Assembly: GCA_029339505.1 (NCBI GenBank)
Contig: JAQISU010000166.1
Location: 4,951,001 to 5,015,000 of the forward strand
Source: Unio delphinus
Lineage: Eukaryota > Mollusca > Bivalvia > Unionida > Unionidae
Direction: 5' to 3'
Length of the DNA stretch: 64,000 bases
Positions 11,858 to 23,631 of the stretch are shown piece by piece. The position numbers were made by a program, and so were the translations under genes. Every line of letters begins with the position of its first letter. Position 1 is the first letter of the stretch. Below the pieces are notes generated by a model. It did not search any database. It was not told the origin of the DNA and saw only the letters and a list, made by a program, of their open reading frames with translations.

Positions 11858-13946
11858 GTGTTTGGTCTTATGTCCATATTCCAAACAGTCATGGCATTGA
11901 ATTTTCACAGCATGTCTGCATGCATCAAAGCTATGCCCTGGTTCATAGCAATTATAGCACCTCCCTAGCTTGTCTGGTTTGTTGAAAGTATTATCTTGGT
12001 CCCTGTCATATCTTTGATTAATGTATTTGCCTTTAAGTATTGGAACATGTTCATTTATTGCATTAAGAAAGTGTGAGAGACCCTTTTTTGTTTAAATGGG
12101 TTCTGTCCTTAGCCAAAAGGTGTTCCATCACCAAGCCAGACTTTGTAACAAATGCATTTTCAATGTCAATCATTTTGTGGACCCATTCAGTGCATACGTG
12201 TCCTATTAAGGCATTCAAGTTTCGAACATCATTGTCAATTCTTGGAGAAACTGTGCAAATGAATACCTTACAAGCTGGGTTATGTTATTCAGAATGTGGT
12301 AAAAATTGTCTTCAATTTGTTCAATCTCAATGTTGTTGTTAACATCATTTCCTCCAACACTGATGATAATGTTATCAAATTGAGAAAGGTCTGTTTCTGT
12401 GATAACATCAAGCATATGACCCGTACCCGCCCCAGGTAACGACTTGACTTTGACCCATGGTTTAAGACCTCTTTCACTGACATATTTAATGATTGAGTCC
12501 CCAATTAGCAACATTTATTTTATGGGAATTTCCTGATGTTTTGGGTGGCTTGATTTTCTTTTATGAGAAGAATCCCTGGCATCGGAAAAGCAAAGAGTTT
12601 CACTGCTAATATTGGAATAGTGATGCTCATCATTCACACCATTTTTGTGACCTGAACTTGTCTCTGCAGAAGCAGTAGTAAGATTTCCTTATTGTTAAAT
12701 CTTTTGAATCTCTGATATGATTGACTTAAGTATGTCATCAAGAGCTATGAATTTTTGTTCATTGGTTTTTATTTCCTTGGTGATGATATTCCCCCACTTT
12801 TCAGATTCTTCTTTTACTATTCTTACAATTCCAGTTTTCAAGTTTCTAATGTCTTCCATTATTGACAAAAGAATTTCAGGATGAATGGCAGCAGAACCAT
12901 ATTTTATTTCAGTTATTTCGGACATCAGATTATCTTTGTCTTTATTCAAATGCTTCACCTTATCCTTCAGCTTACTGTTTTCCTCCTCAAGGATTAGACA
13001 GCAACTTGATGATTGGCTGAGGTCACATTTGATGGTTTTGTTTGTATTTTCCAGTAATCCAGATTTCACCTTAATATTTGAAAGCTGTTCAGCAAGCTTG
13101 TCACGTCTGTCTTTTGCTGACAAGTATTTTGTTTGTAAACATGTTCTTTTGATAATTTTATTTGTTGGGCCATCAATTTTGCAATTTCCTGGTGCAGTGA
13201 TTTATTTTCCCTCATTAGGGCTTTTATGTGCTTGTCACCACCCTCAGCAACCACTGTTAACAGAGAAGACATTTCTGATGTAGCTTCCAGCTGGGTGTTT
13301 TTCTCCTGGAGCAATTTGTTATCATTATCCCTTGTTAGGGCTGTCATCTTCTGTTCACTGATGGCTCAGATTCCAGCTGGTGAAGGGGTTCTGGACTCAG
13401 TGGACTGCCTGGCTGGGATTTCTGAATAGGTTCAGCAGATTGATGGGTACTACTAATTGGGCTGTCATTGATTGACAGGTATAACCTTTCCTTAGTGTTA
13501 TGGATAGGGGTGGAGGAGATGGGCTGAGTGGTAATCTGTTTTACATATGTTTCTTCCTTCAGGTCATGGCAGGCAGTGAAAAAATATTGAAGCCAAATCA
13601 AATGGCCTATTCCCTGAATATGGAGTCTACTAGTGGTACTGTAATATGTTATAGTTACATGCCGATATTTCTCATCATCATGTAATTGGAAAATCTGACC
13701 ATTTTGCTTGATGTTACTATATTTGTGCTCTAGATTTTTAAGCAGGAAGATATGGACAGCACTTATCATATGAGGGGAAACTGTAATTGTAACATTTTGA
13801 AGATTATATACAACCTGCAGAAATTCTGGCTGTTGTTGGCCTGGTACATGTACATTGCTGTGGGTCATATTGAATTCTGGTTCATCATTTTCATAGTTCT
13901 GTGGATGATTTGTAGATTCCAGATTTTCTGTGGCATTATTACTCAT
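11858..13946 (-). pseudogene. LINE ORF1: coiled coil, SGNH esterase, CCHC knuckles, broken
   Basis: Translated from 13946 on the minus strand, ORF1 has an N-terminal 200-codon part, then two shifted frames (13347-13066 and 13123-12695) rich in E/K/L heptads that look like a long coiled coil. An SGNH-hydrolase-type domain follows at 12514-12215 with GDSIIKYV and GGNDVN, the block I and block III signatures. At about 11985-11858 lie two retroviral-type zinc knuckles: CYNCYEPGHSFDAC, and CHDCLEYGHKTKH followed by TGA exactly where the last cysteine is expected. Frameshifts make it a pseudogene. Such proteins bind LINE RNA; the role of the esterase is not settled. Confidence 0.85.
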
Positions 13947-13999
13947 CTGAGAACGTAAGTTGAGGTCATGAGAGCTGAATCCTGAGAAGGAGTTAGATG

Positions 14000-15789
14000 A
14001 ATCTCAGCTCAGGAGAAAGTGAGAAATCCAGTTTAAAGTTTTGTTTAGTGCAGCCGTTTTGAACAAAGTCCTTTGTTTGATCCTCTTGATTTATGTCTTT
14101 GTTCCATCAAAGTTCACACAGTTTAGTTGAATAGAAGAGACACAGAATGTTGCTAGTACACTCTTGCATATGTTATATCACATATAATTTTGCTTGTACA
14201 AAATTTAAAGGCAGCATTATAGATAATCAGTTTCACATTTTCCATTTTGGTAGCCATGTTGGATAACCTTAAAATCCTTTGTTTTGTACAGGTTTCCAAA
14301 TTCACTTGAATAAATGAAAATGTGCACATTGAATCTCACTTACTTTAACATAAAATTGTCATAAATCCAAAGTATGAAGTATGGCAATAGGTATTAGCAT
14401 ATTTAACACCAGTTTTGTACACATAGTTCACTGAATTGAGTGGAGCTGTGTTTGAGCCATCCATACATGGCAGCCATGTTTTATCATTGCTTCCATTCTA
14501 AGTTGCATTTCTTAATTACTTGTTTGTGTTTTAATAATTTTGTGTGAATAGAAATTTTAATGGTATCAAATAATTTGTGGAAAAGGTAAACATATTTAAT
14601 TTATATAGTCAGCTTTCTTTGAAAGGTGTATGCATTATTGAATGCCAGTTTTGGAGAACCAAACAAATGTCCATTTCTTACTGAGGTGGCAACATAAAAT
14701 AATTGTATTGCATGATTGAGACTGAGTCTTTTTCCATTTGCTTAGTACATTTTCATAACAGTCAGTGCTTTAAAGGTAATGTTTTCTTGAAATTTTAGCA
14801 AACTATTTTATCTGGGTACATTTTTAAAAAAGAATTGGCCATTGTTTGGTCAGTTTTAGTAACAGTTCCTCCTGCCTTATGAATAGACCAACAAGTAAGA
14901 TGGTTATTTTATTTTGTGGTAGTGGAGTGATGCTGCCTTCCACTCATGTGCCAGAATTTTAACAAAGGGTCAATGGGTCAACACACAAATGTCAGTCTAT
15001 ATAAATACAATAATTACTAGCGAGTGGCCAAAAATCCGATGAAAGGTAGATTAAGAGACAATAAAAGACAACGCCCTACCAGAAATATAAAAAAAAAAAG
15101 CCAATATCTCACAACATACAACACTCATGTTTGATGTCAACATAAGTGGATTATGATATAACAATACATTGATAAGATGGTTTGTCAATATGGATGAAGA
15201 AATTGTTTATGTAACAATAGATAAATTACAGTGCATTTTATATCAAGTTTGTGGCTTCCTTTCATATGGTCTCTGAATTTCTCCACTCCAAACCAATAGT
15301 TGTATATACAGATTCAAACAGCCAACAATGTCACCAATAAATAAAAACACCATATGGTATATTTTGCAACCAATAAGGGAAAAAAATTCACAGTTTGCAA
15401 CATTGGTGAAGCCCTATGTGATCCTAGAATAAATGTTTTATTTACACTTTATTGTTTGTACTTTGAAGAAGAAAAACTATTTTTTTCATATACGAGAAAA
15501 ATGCAAATTAAATTTCATGAGCTATACCAAAATCATCTTGTATTCTTCCCAAGAATGAGAACTTTTGAAATTTTATTCATACTTTTAAGAAATTTTCTTT
15601 TTCATGTGTGAGAAAAATACATTTATATAAATTTCGGGAGCCACTTCATGACCATGTCATGTCTGAATTCATAAAGATTGATAGCTAATTATTTCACACT
15701 AAAGATTCAAATTTTGTTTATAAACAAGCACTAAAAATGTGAATTTTTTTAATTTTTATTTTCATTTCATGAAATGTCATATATAGTGT
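14000..15789. other. EOGT: Intronic stretch without a gene
   Basis: AT-rich sequence that may include the 5' untranslated region of the minus-strand LINE near its left edge. A weak internal repeat of TTTCATGAGCTATACCAAAATC-like segments is visible around 15460-15660. No capsid-gene homology is seen until about 15790. Confidence 0.5.
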
Positions 15790-16404
15790 AGGGGAGATAT
15801 CTGAATGAGATTTATAAGGAAGTTGTACTCATACAAAAAAGTGATGATAATGATGCTATAAGGCAACATGGAGGCAATGCAGGTAAAGTAGTACTATCAA
15901 AACTCTCATTGTGGATGCCAGTAATGACCCCATAAATCATTGAAGAAAATAATATATTATCATTTATGGATACAGGTTGTAAATCATTAATATCATGGCT
16001 AACAACAACATACAAATATTAACGGTATATTTACAAGGCATATAGCATCACAATAAGGTGTGTCTGCACCATGACATAGATTTGTTGCGCTACAAGATTA
16101 TTGACAATTAAATTCTCAAGAGCAGAGTTGTATGATATTATAGTGTTTCTGAGATTTCATTAAGAATAAATGGCCAACAAGAAACATCTGAAGATATTTT
16201 ACTTAATTTTGGACAAGATCACATAGCATGTGCATATCATCGTTTGATGACATTTATGGAACGTAATCAGAGTTTAGATGCCGGTCTGCAAATATCACAA
16301 CTAGATTTTACAACATATTATCTGATTTATTACTTTTCATTGGAATATCTTGATTTAACCAGACAAACTGTCATTGATATACACTTCCGAGCTAGTGTAA
16401 CTCT
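15790..16404 (+). pseudogene. Copy A: major capsid protein fragment, C-terminal half
   Basis: The + strand here matches the second half of the copy B capsid gene (47350-48550). KLSLWMPVMTP at about 15900 is identical in B, and LQISQLDF...YYFSLE.LDLTRQ and DIHFRA at 16280-16395 match closely. The 5' half of the gene is absent, several stops and frameshifts are present, and an L2 LINE interrupts it near 16405. The family is the Polinton/Maverick double-jelly-roll type capsid. This copy contains no insertion at the place where copy B carries a MITE, so that MITE came later than the split of A and B. Confidence 0.85.
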
Positions 16405-18164
16405 TCTGGTTGCTCCAAACCCCCTTATCAGCCATTAGGTGCATCTGAACCTGTCTCAATTGATTTAGTACAGACAATCGTGATGAAGAGTGCACCAAAG
16501 TCTTATGAACTTGATTCAATTCCGACATCACTGCTGCTTGAGTGCTTAGACCCAATATTGCCTTCACTAACTGATGTTATTAATATCTCTCTCGCTCATC
16601 AGGGGAATTCTCATCATTTTTCAAAACTGCCATTGTACAGCCTCTGCTGAAGAAACCAACACTTGACTATAACAATTTAAAGAACTACTGCTCAGTTTCT
16701 AATCTCCCATTCATATCTAAAATCTTAGAAAAAGTTGTTCTAACCCAACTTGTATCTCATTTGAATTCAAACAGTCTTTTAGGCAATGTACAGTCTGCAT
16801 ATTGCCCTTGCCACAATACTGAAACTACTCTTCTGAAAGTATTTAATGACATTCTCTCTGCTTGGGATAGTGAAAATATTACAGTCCTCACCCTCCTTGA
16901 TTTGTCTGCAGTATTTGACACAATAGACCATACTATATTACTTCACCGTCTCCAGCATGTATTTGGCATTCAGAATATAGTCTTACAGTGGTTAAATTCC
17001 TACTTAGTGAACAGGACACAAATTGTATCTCCAAATGGAATACATTCCAGCCCAGTTGATCTATGTTGTGGTGTTCCACAGGGGTCTGTTCTTGGACCTG
17101 TTATCTTCATTCTATACATTCAGCCACTCTCAAGTGTCACAGATCATCACCCAGTGTCTCACCAATGTTACGCTGATGACACCCAAATATACAAGTCTAG
17201 CCACCCAACTGAAGTTGATGCTACCATCCATGGAGTAGAGAAGTGCATTTCTGATGTGAAATCATGGATGACATGTAACAAGCTGCAGATGAATGATGAG
17301 AAAACGGAGGCTATTCTGATCACAACACAAAAACGTTCTCATTCACATCCTTTACCTCAAACAATAAATATCAACAACACCAACATTAAATTCTCACAGT
17401 CAGTACAAAACCTAGGTGTATTTTCTAGACAGTACTCTCACATTGTACCAATATGTCATGAACATATGCAAGGCTGCATATATTGAGTTGAGATGCATCA
17501 GTTCTATTTGCAAATATCTTTCAGTTGATGCCACTAAAACACTTGTGTGTTCATTAGTACTTTCAAGATTGGCCTATTGTAACTCAATTCTGTCTGGTTT
17601 GTCACAATATCTACTCCAAAAACTTCAAAAAGTTCAAAACACAGCTGCTTGGATGATCTTTAGAGTACCTTGATCAGAGCACACCTCACCACTGCTCTGT
17701 TCCTACACTGGCTATCAATTCGATACAGAATGAAACACAAATTTGTTCTCTGTGCTATGTTTCACTGACAGACTCCAGTCCAACATACCTATCCGACCTC
17801 ACTCATGTGTATACACCAGCAAGATACTTATGCTCCTCTTCTGACAATCGTATACTCATTGTTCCCACTATGAAAATGAAATCATATGGACAAAGTTCTT
17901 TTGCATACCAGGGCCCGGCAATGTGGAAGGAATTGCCCATTGAAATTAGACACAAGGACACAGTGGTCCCTTTTAAAATTCACCTTTTTCGACTGCTGGA
18001 ATAAACTTTGAGACCTAATCGTATTTTGTATCTTATATGTTTTCAGCATGTTTTTATGTTTTCCAGTTTCATGGTTTTTGTTATTTGTTTTTCTTTAGTG
18101 TAGTCATATCATTATAGATGTTGTAAAACGCTTAGAGCTTCTAAAGATTAGGCACTTAACAAAG

Positions 18165-18249
<85 letters not shown>
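16405..18249 (+). mobile_element. L2-clade LINE inserted in copy A capsid gene
   Basis: 5'-truncated L2 element with most of the reverse transcriptase. Visible are LQPLLKKP-like sequence near 16650, DLSAVFDTIDHTILL near 16905, GVPQGSVLGPVIFILYI near 17070, CYADDTQIY near 17170 and LGV, then YIELR, LVCSLVLSRLAYCNS and the C-terminal AMWKELPIEIRHK near 17920. The 3' end is GCTTAGAGCTTCTAAAGATT and a long ATT run (18164-18249). One long frame (16761-17486) is open before a frameshift, so it is younger than the gene it sits in. The exact 5' edge (about 16405-16430) is uncertain. Confidence 0.88.
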
Positions 18250-18345
18250 CCCTAATTACAGAGCAATTGCTATTATACTTAGTGATAAATCAATATTACT
18301 TGAAGGTGTTAGTGGCTGAATCAGAGTCATTGATGCACCTGTGGA
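18250..18345 (+). pseudogene. Copy A: capsid gene C-terminus after the L2 insert
   Basis: Sequence immediately after the L2 ATT tail matches the last 30 codons of the copy B capsid gene (48541-48641): SDKS.LLEGV and RVIDAPVE are readable with one stop. It proves that the L2 sits inside the capsid gene. Confidence 0.82.
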
Positions 18346-18479
18346 AATTTTTTTAACACAATTAGATCACTTGTAATATAATAAATGTCATATCATCATG
18401 TAAATTTTACTCTGACTCTGGGTCAGATTAAAAACTACAAACTGCGTCAGCGAAGAAATCCAGAACCACAATAATGCTA

Positions 18480-19294
18480 AATCACAGTCAGATTACAGGG
18501 AAAAAAATTATTGTTGACAGAATGCCAGCGTAAAAAATTTAATGATGCTTAACATTGACAAAACCGGAATAAAAATTACTCTATCCGCAGGTGCTTTTTC
18601 AGATATATCCAAATCAGGTGGTATATTTCCACTCCTCATGGCAATGTCAGCATTAATCACAGCCATGGCAACTGCTGTCATGAAAGAAGCCGTGTTAGGG
18701 GCTGTTGGGACAGTGACAGGAATGGCATTAAAAAGAGCAGCCTGAAAAGGATATTAAAAAAAGGGAAAGGGTCTAAGGCTACCAGGGACTCCTCACTCAT
18801 GGTACAGAAAAGGTCTAAAGCTACCAGGGAGCCCCCCTTTGGTACGTAAAAGGTCTAAGACTACCAGGGATGGTTTAATAACACCTTTGTCAAATTTTGA
18901 TTTAATCGATGCTGCTACAGAACTAAAAATAAAAAACTTTAGAGGTGTTTTTATGCAAGACCAGTTACCTTCCAGACCAAACAATAATAAAACTCGTATT
19001 TTTAATCTCAATAATTCCACTGGACCTGGAACTCACCCAACTGCATATGCGGATGATCCCCGTGGAATTGTTTATTTTGATTTGTATGGGTTAGCACCGT
19101 CAAAAGAGTTTATCAAGTATGTTTGTCCTTACAAAGTAAGCATGTGGTATTCAACATTACCAATGAAGACAATAACCATCCCACCAATATCTGGCCAAGA
19201 AGTAATTGCTGTACTTGATGCTGTATCAAAATCAACCAAACCACCTCATAAAGTTGTACATGAATACATGAGTAATTGCATTCATTTTAAATAG
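18480..19294 (+). pseudogene. Copy A: pX-like domain plus adenovirus-type protease
   Basis: Homologous over its whole length to the copy B gene at 48755-51666. The N-terminal part has KSGGIFPLL and a long Ala/Met-rich hydrophobic stretch ending GMALKRAA. Then comes a linker in which a roughly 36-bp unit (AAAGGTCTAAG.CTACCAGGG) is present three times. The protease part reads SNFDL, IKNFRGVFM, GPGTH, YFDLYGL and WYSTLP, ending at TAG 19294. Stops interrupt the junction between the parts. The position matching the catalytic Cys of copy B (ICG) reads ISG here, and the residue after the GTH histidine is Pro instead of Trp, so the protease is inactive by sequence. There is no TIR element here, unlike in B. 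Confidence 0.87.
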
Positions 19295-19308
19295 ATCTTA
19301 AATTATAA

Positions 19309-19590
19309 TGGTAGATATTTATGGGAGATCTCTCTCCCAAAAAAACACACACTGATGGAATATCAAAAGAGAGTGTTAAGAGAATCATTAACGATGAAGT
19401 ATCTAAATTACTAAATCTTGCAAATGTAGATCCAAATGAAATGGTTGTATTTTAGGATAAATAAGGAAAATTAAAAATTAGTAATCTTTCATTGCAGGAT
19501 ATTATCGTTAAAATGAATGGAGTAACCAAAAACAGTATAGCTGTGTTTGATAATAACAGAAAAATTAAGCCCGGTGTTAATATGTCAACA
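19309..19590 (+). pseudogene. Copy A: fibre-like protein, N-terminal remnant
   Basis: Begins MVDIYG as in copy B (MVDIWG at 51669). After a frameshift it shows KLLNLANVDPNEMVVF and KIKPGVNMST, matching the B protein's first 100 residues. The coiled-coil repeats and C-terminal domain found in B (about 51965-52893) are missing. The sequence passes directly into the next gene, so about 1 kb has been lost here or gained in B. Confidence 0.8.
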
Positions 19591-19599
19591 ATATGGGTT

Positions 19600-19895
19600 A
19601 ATTGCTAACAACAATAACAATGATATCACCAGCAGTTGTCACAATTTGTGTTTCAGCTGCAACAACAATTACTGGTGTTCAAAATATAATTGCAAAAAAT
19701 ATCCATGTGCAGCCAGAATAAACTACACGAGTATATAATAAAGTTACAAACAGTGGCTCAACCATATTCCCAATTATCCTTGCAGATATCATCAGCGGAA
19801 TAATATCAGATAGCGAGTTCACAGAAAGTATTAGGATTTACGACGAGACAATGGTGTCTGATTTAAAAAATAATAATAACAGATCATTACTAATA
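19600..19895 (+). pseudogene. Copy A: small membrane protein fragment
   Basis: MISPAVVTICVSAATTITG and, further on, IISDSEF correspond to MIAPIAVPICIVAATTIAG and LISDSEF of the copy B gene at 52928-53399. It keeps the hydrophobic segment and part of the C-terminal region, with one stop and a frameshift. Confidence 0.75.
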
Positions 19896-19916
19896 CAACT
19901 CACCCAAAGACAACAA

Positions 19917-20396
19917 TGATACCAATAAATTCCACTAACCCTGAATTGAGCATAAACTTTCCAACTGCAATTCCAGTAAAGGAAATCGCACTAGCATAAT
20001 TATGAGTATACTGCAGTTGGCCAAATATCCGTTCAAAATCATTCAGGGGTCTACAGTAAAATAATTTACTGGTATTTGCAAATAAACATAAACCATATGG
20101 AACACCTGAGTGGGTAGTTATTGGGATACCAACAGGGAATTATCAAATTGAATAGATCAATGATGAATTTCAGCGTAGAATTAAATCCATTGCAGGAAAA
20201 TGATCAAAAATAGCTATTAATGTTTACGAACCAAAATTATCAGCCATGATAGAAATATATTTGCAAGATTATGCCATTGATATTTATCAATCATCAGTTA
20301 GATCTGTTTTAGGTTGGCCTGAAGTTGCTTCAAAGGCACCACCACTGATACCAGAACCAAAACAGTCTCATTTTACCATGGATAAACAATCATTTT
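19917..20396 (+). pseudogene. Copy A: virion protein 1 with the shared in-frame stop
   Basis: Matches the copy B gene at 53404-54111: STNPELSINFPT, then GNYQIE and QRRIKSIAG, a TGA, then IAINVYEPKLSAMIEI and DIYQSSVRSVLGWPE. Other stops are present. The TGA after RRIKSIAGK falls at the same codon as the TAA of copy B, and homology continues past it in both. The gene is cut off at about 20396 by the fold-back element. It is a decayed member of a Polinton virion-protein family whose exact role is not known to me. Confidence 0.82.
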
Positions 20397-20829
20397 GTCC
20401 ATGGTCAGAATCCGATTTTGTTTCCAGATTTGAGACTTTTTGGCCTCAGATCTAAGGCAGACCAGTCTAAACTGCACACAGAGAGGTGAACCTGTGCAAA
20501 AAGTAGGATAAGGTGAGCATTTGGAATAAAGAGTAGTCTTGATACAAACATGATGGGTCTGTTACGCAAAAACAAAATGAAAAAAGAATTACAACATTTC
20601 TCCTTCTGCTCATGCATGAGCAAAATAACCAATGGAAAACAGTGTTTCTAACACAACTAAGCTAGGCTAATGGAAAAGTGCATGAAGTTAATGCATTAGG
20701 ATGTATTCAGAAATAGCCCCCAAAATGTGTTTCCTACTCTGTGTCTGTGTGCAGTTCAGACTGGCTGCGTTAGATCTGAGGCCAGAAAAGTCTCAAATCT
20801 GGACACAAAATCGGATTCCGACCATGGGC
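20397..20829. mobile_element. Fold-back MITE-like element
   Basis: Two inverted arms: about 20399-20495 (CCATGGTCAGAATCCGATTT..., GCCTCAGATCTAAGGCAG) and about 20745-20827, read in reverse (CCATGGTCGGAATCCGATTT..., GCCTCAGATCTAACGCAG). The arms are around 85-95 bp at roughly 85-90% identity, with about 250 bp of unrelated sequence between them and no coding frame. It terminates the copy A virion gene, whose homology does not resume on its right side. Confidence 0.82.
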
Positions 20830-21784
20830 GAGTTTTGGGTTTTAAAAAATGGGTCCAAAAATTAGGTTTTTCAGTCTGTATTTTGTACTGCAGCTAAAAT
20901 GTGCAGATTATTTGGTATCATTGTAGAGCAAAATCTGTCTACCTTTCTATCATACTGCCCACTTTAGTGTATCATACATGACCTTGCCACTACATAGCAT
21001 GGAAGTAGGCTACTACCTCCTGCCCTATAAACGTGAAACATGGGGTTATTGTGTTAACCCTTTACCTCATAGTGTATAGCATTTTAGCCCTTTGATATAC
21101 ATTTAGCAAAGTTTCCCAGTGCAGCGTGCTATAAATAGAACAAGCGCTATAAATAGAACACTGCTAGCTATTAAGCAGTGTAGTGTATACTACATTTAAC
21201 AGCAATTTTATCTGTTTTGTGTTTTTGATACTTATATTATGTATCAAAAGATTTAAAAGTAAAATTCAATCATTATAGCTGTATAATTATGTTTCACAGA
21301 AGAATTTTTAATGTTCTTTAAAATCTTAAGAGAACTTGTTCATCATCCTTTTCTTCCAATTTCTTCTTCTCTTCCTCCCGACCTGCTCCAAATTCTTTCT
21401 CCTCTTGACTTCTCTGTTCTCCTCCTTCACCTTCTCCTCCTCAGCTCCTTGTACTCTTCCTCCTCAACTTTCTCCTGACTACTTTGTTGACTCTTGACTG
21501 TTTTGCCAGTCTCACTTCCATCTCTCTTCTTAGAGACTCAAGACTAAGTATACCAGAAGTCTGTCCCCATAAAGCTTCCTGCAAAAACACAAAGACGTTA
21601 GCATATTTTCTTAGCCATCTCATCTCACACTAACCAATGATCAATCATGAGATAAAGGCTATTACATTTTTCAGTTATGCATTCCTACACATCGAAATAC
21701 CCATACATTCTTGTATGGTAAACAACATCATTATAAAAGCACATTATCAGCTACTTATCATACAGACATCAATAAATTGCATCA

Positions 21785-21876
<92 letters not shown>
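21785..21876. repeat. (TA)n microsatellite
   Basis: About 46 perfect AT units. Confidence 0.97.
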
Positions 21877-21878
<2 letters not shown>

Positions 21879-22785
21879 TTTATCTTATTATGCTGAACAA
21901 TATCACAACAATCAGACACATTTCTGTACATTAAACTTCTAAAAGGTGTACATAAATATTCAAATATCCATGCTATGATATATATCCTTACATCCATATA
22001 ACTAAATTTACACACTGCAATCATTTATTTTCCAGAGTTACAATTCAATTCAATAGTTGCAAAATCTAGAATATCACATGAATACATGCACTAGTTTACT
22101 ATGAAGTAACCAAATAGTGAATTACAATATTAATTCTGACCATGAGCCTAGCAATCAACATAATTCTTTACATAATCATTGCTCATTTCCCATATACGCA
22201 CGTAAACACTACAAAAATTTTATGTGCTAATGATTCTAGTAATGAAGTGTACATACTACACATAATTGCAAATACAATGCAATAATATTCTGCAACAATC
22301 AAGCATATAACTTACTGACCTTTTTTCTGACTGATTACGAGTGGCTTTCTCGGAGTATAACTTTATAATCTGTTCCAGCACAATGTTGGGCAGTTACTGA
22401 GTTCCTAGCTTTGAAATTGCTAAATTAACTTCAGATTGAAAATGGTGAACACACCCTCCCTCAATTCTGATTGTATGTCAATACTACCCTGTTCCATTCA
22501 ACATAGCAGACAATGTTTCTCTCCATCTGTCAACTTGGTGAGATTTACGGCACCAATACTAGTCCTTTGTTCTTGAACAAAGCAATTTAACGTCCACGTT
22601 TGACTTTTCACACCCAACAAAGCTGGGTTCTTGTACCTTTAAACTATAGCCATGGGGTCTAACATATATAAATACATGGCTTATAACCATTCCTTTTTCC
22701 TTGACTGATGCAATCATGGGCAGGGCAAAAATCGCAAAAAATCACAGATATATAAGATACATGCATATAATGAGGATCAAGGCTT

Positions 22786-22870
22786 TTTAGATTGGGGGAA
22801 TTGAACCTGCAATCTTCTGGTCATAAGACTATACTTTACCTACTGGTCACTTAGTTACTGCAATGTCCTT
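22786..22870 (-). repeat. tRNA-like fragment (SINE head or tRNA pseudogene)
   Basis: On the minus strand a B-box-like GGTTCAATTCC precedes CCCCAATCT, and an A-box-like TGACCAGTAGGTAAAG lies about 35 bp upstream. The cloverleaf stems do not close well, so a working tRNA is unlikely. A SINE remnant or pseudogene is more probable. Confidence 0.45.
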
Positions 22871-23510
22871 CAGTTTGGCTATCATAACTCCAAAATTATG
22901 ATTGCAGTGGCTTGGTTCATATGGCTAACAAGAGACCATGGAATCCATGTTGACTGAACCAATTAACACCCCTTATACTTTTAATGTCAGGTACATATTT
23001 GTGCTTTAAGGGTTGGGTTATACCCATTCTAATACTTGAATCATACTCTAGTTCCCACTGTTAGGGAGAGATCCATTGGAGAATTTCAGGTTGTATGAAT
23101 GATTTGCCCTTTTATAAAGCAACTCTATATTGTGATAAATGGCACCATCATTGATAGATAATGTATTAATCATGTGCTCGAAGCTTTTTCTTCCACAATA
23201 CACTTTCAATAGATGCATGAATTTGCATTCATAAACAGACACATTAGTTTTTTTTAAAAGTTAAAGTAATATCAACAAAATGCATGTACTGACCAGTCAG
23301 TGGTCTTTGATGATTTTGTTTAAGTAGCTGCCTCTAGCAACCATTGGCAACTAAAATACCTGTATAAGTTGTTTTCAATTGACTTTGTTATACAGATGCA
23401 TCTCCATCATGCTGGAAGTAGTGGGATGTGGGAGAGGCACTGTTATATTTATGTAAGCAAATTGCTCACCATATCTATTGCTTACATACAGTGCTTTCTT
23501 TCTTTGACAG

Positions 23511-23619
23511 GACAGCAAACCCAACCAGTCAGTTGGACATGTTCTGGAAGCAAGCAGACTTTGGTAATGTAAATGAGAGACTAAAAGAGAAGAAGATACT
23601 CTGTACACCAACTACTCAG
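23511..23619 (+). CDS. EOGT: EOGT coding exon 3
   Basis: 109-nt exon. Acceptor TTCTTTGACAG, donor CAG/GTATTC; the first base completes the Gly codon begun in exon 2, and the exon ends in phase 0. It encodes QLDMFWKQADFGNVNERL, containing FWKQADFG, the most recognisable EOGT signature in the window, and ends with KKILCTPTTQ. Confidence 0.93.
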
Positions 23620-23631
23620 GTATTCAGATGA

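Larger units (their letters stand above)
6607..13990 (-). mobile_element. CR1-like LINE with esterase ORF1, minus strand, decayed
   Basis: A nearly complete non-LTR retrotransposon read on the minus strand: ORF1 (about 13946-11858), ORF2 (about 11760-6990) and a 3' untranslated region ending in a TAG/TAA-type repeat at about 6607. An ATA microsatellite at 6755-6806 lies inside the 3' UTR. Stops and frameshifts interrupt both ORFs, and ORF2 is split by an LTR-like insert at 8242-9973. The 5' boundary is uncertain and could extend past 14000. An esterase in ORF1 is a known feature of some CR1-clade elements; the clade call rests on that and on the reverse transcriptase pattern. Confidence 0.88.
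2427..23510 (+). other. EOGT: EOGT intron 2, 21 kb, repeat-loaded
   Basis: The intron runs from GTAAGT at 2427 to CTTTGACAG at 23510. It holds a minisatellite, several LINE fragments, a TIR element, SINEs, a long minus-strand LINE with a nested LTR-like element, virus-like copy A and a fold-back element, each listed separately. The parts between them (about 5926-6606, 14000-15789, 20830-23510) show no gene. The stretch 21350-21480 is a CT-rich tract. Confidence 0.85.
20830..23510. other. EOGT: End of intron 2: simple repeats, no gene
   Basis: Contains a CT-rich tract (21350-21480), a pure TA microsatellite of about 46 units (21785-21876) and a tRNA-like piece near 22800. Nothing coding is recognised. 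The frames of 60-100 codons through the TA run are artefacts of its composition. Confidence 0.7.

Noticed and set aside
21637..22024. Frames of 60-100 codons of alternating Tyr and Ile
   Set aside because: They are translation of the TA microsatellite.
22786..22870. A functional tRNA gene on the minus strand
   Set aside because: A- and B-box-like sequences are present, but the anticodon and acceptor stems do not pair properly.
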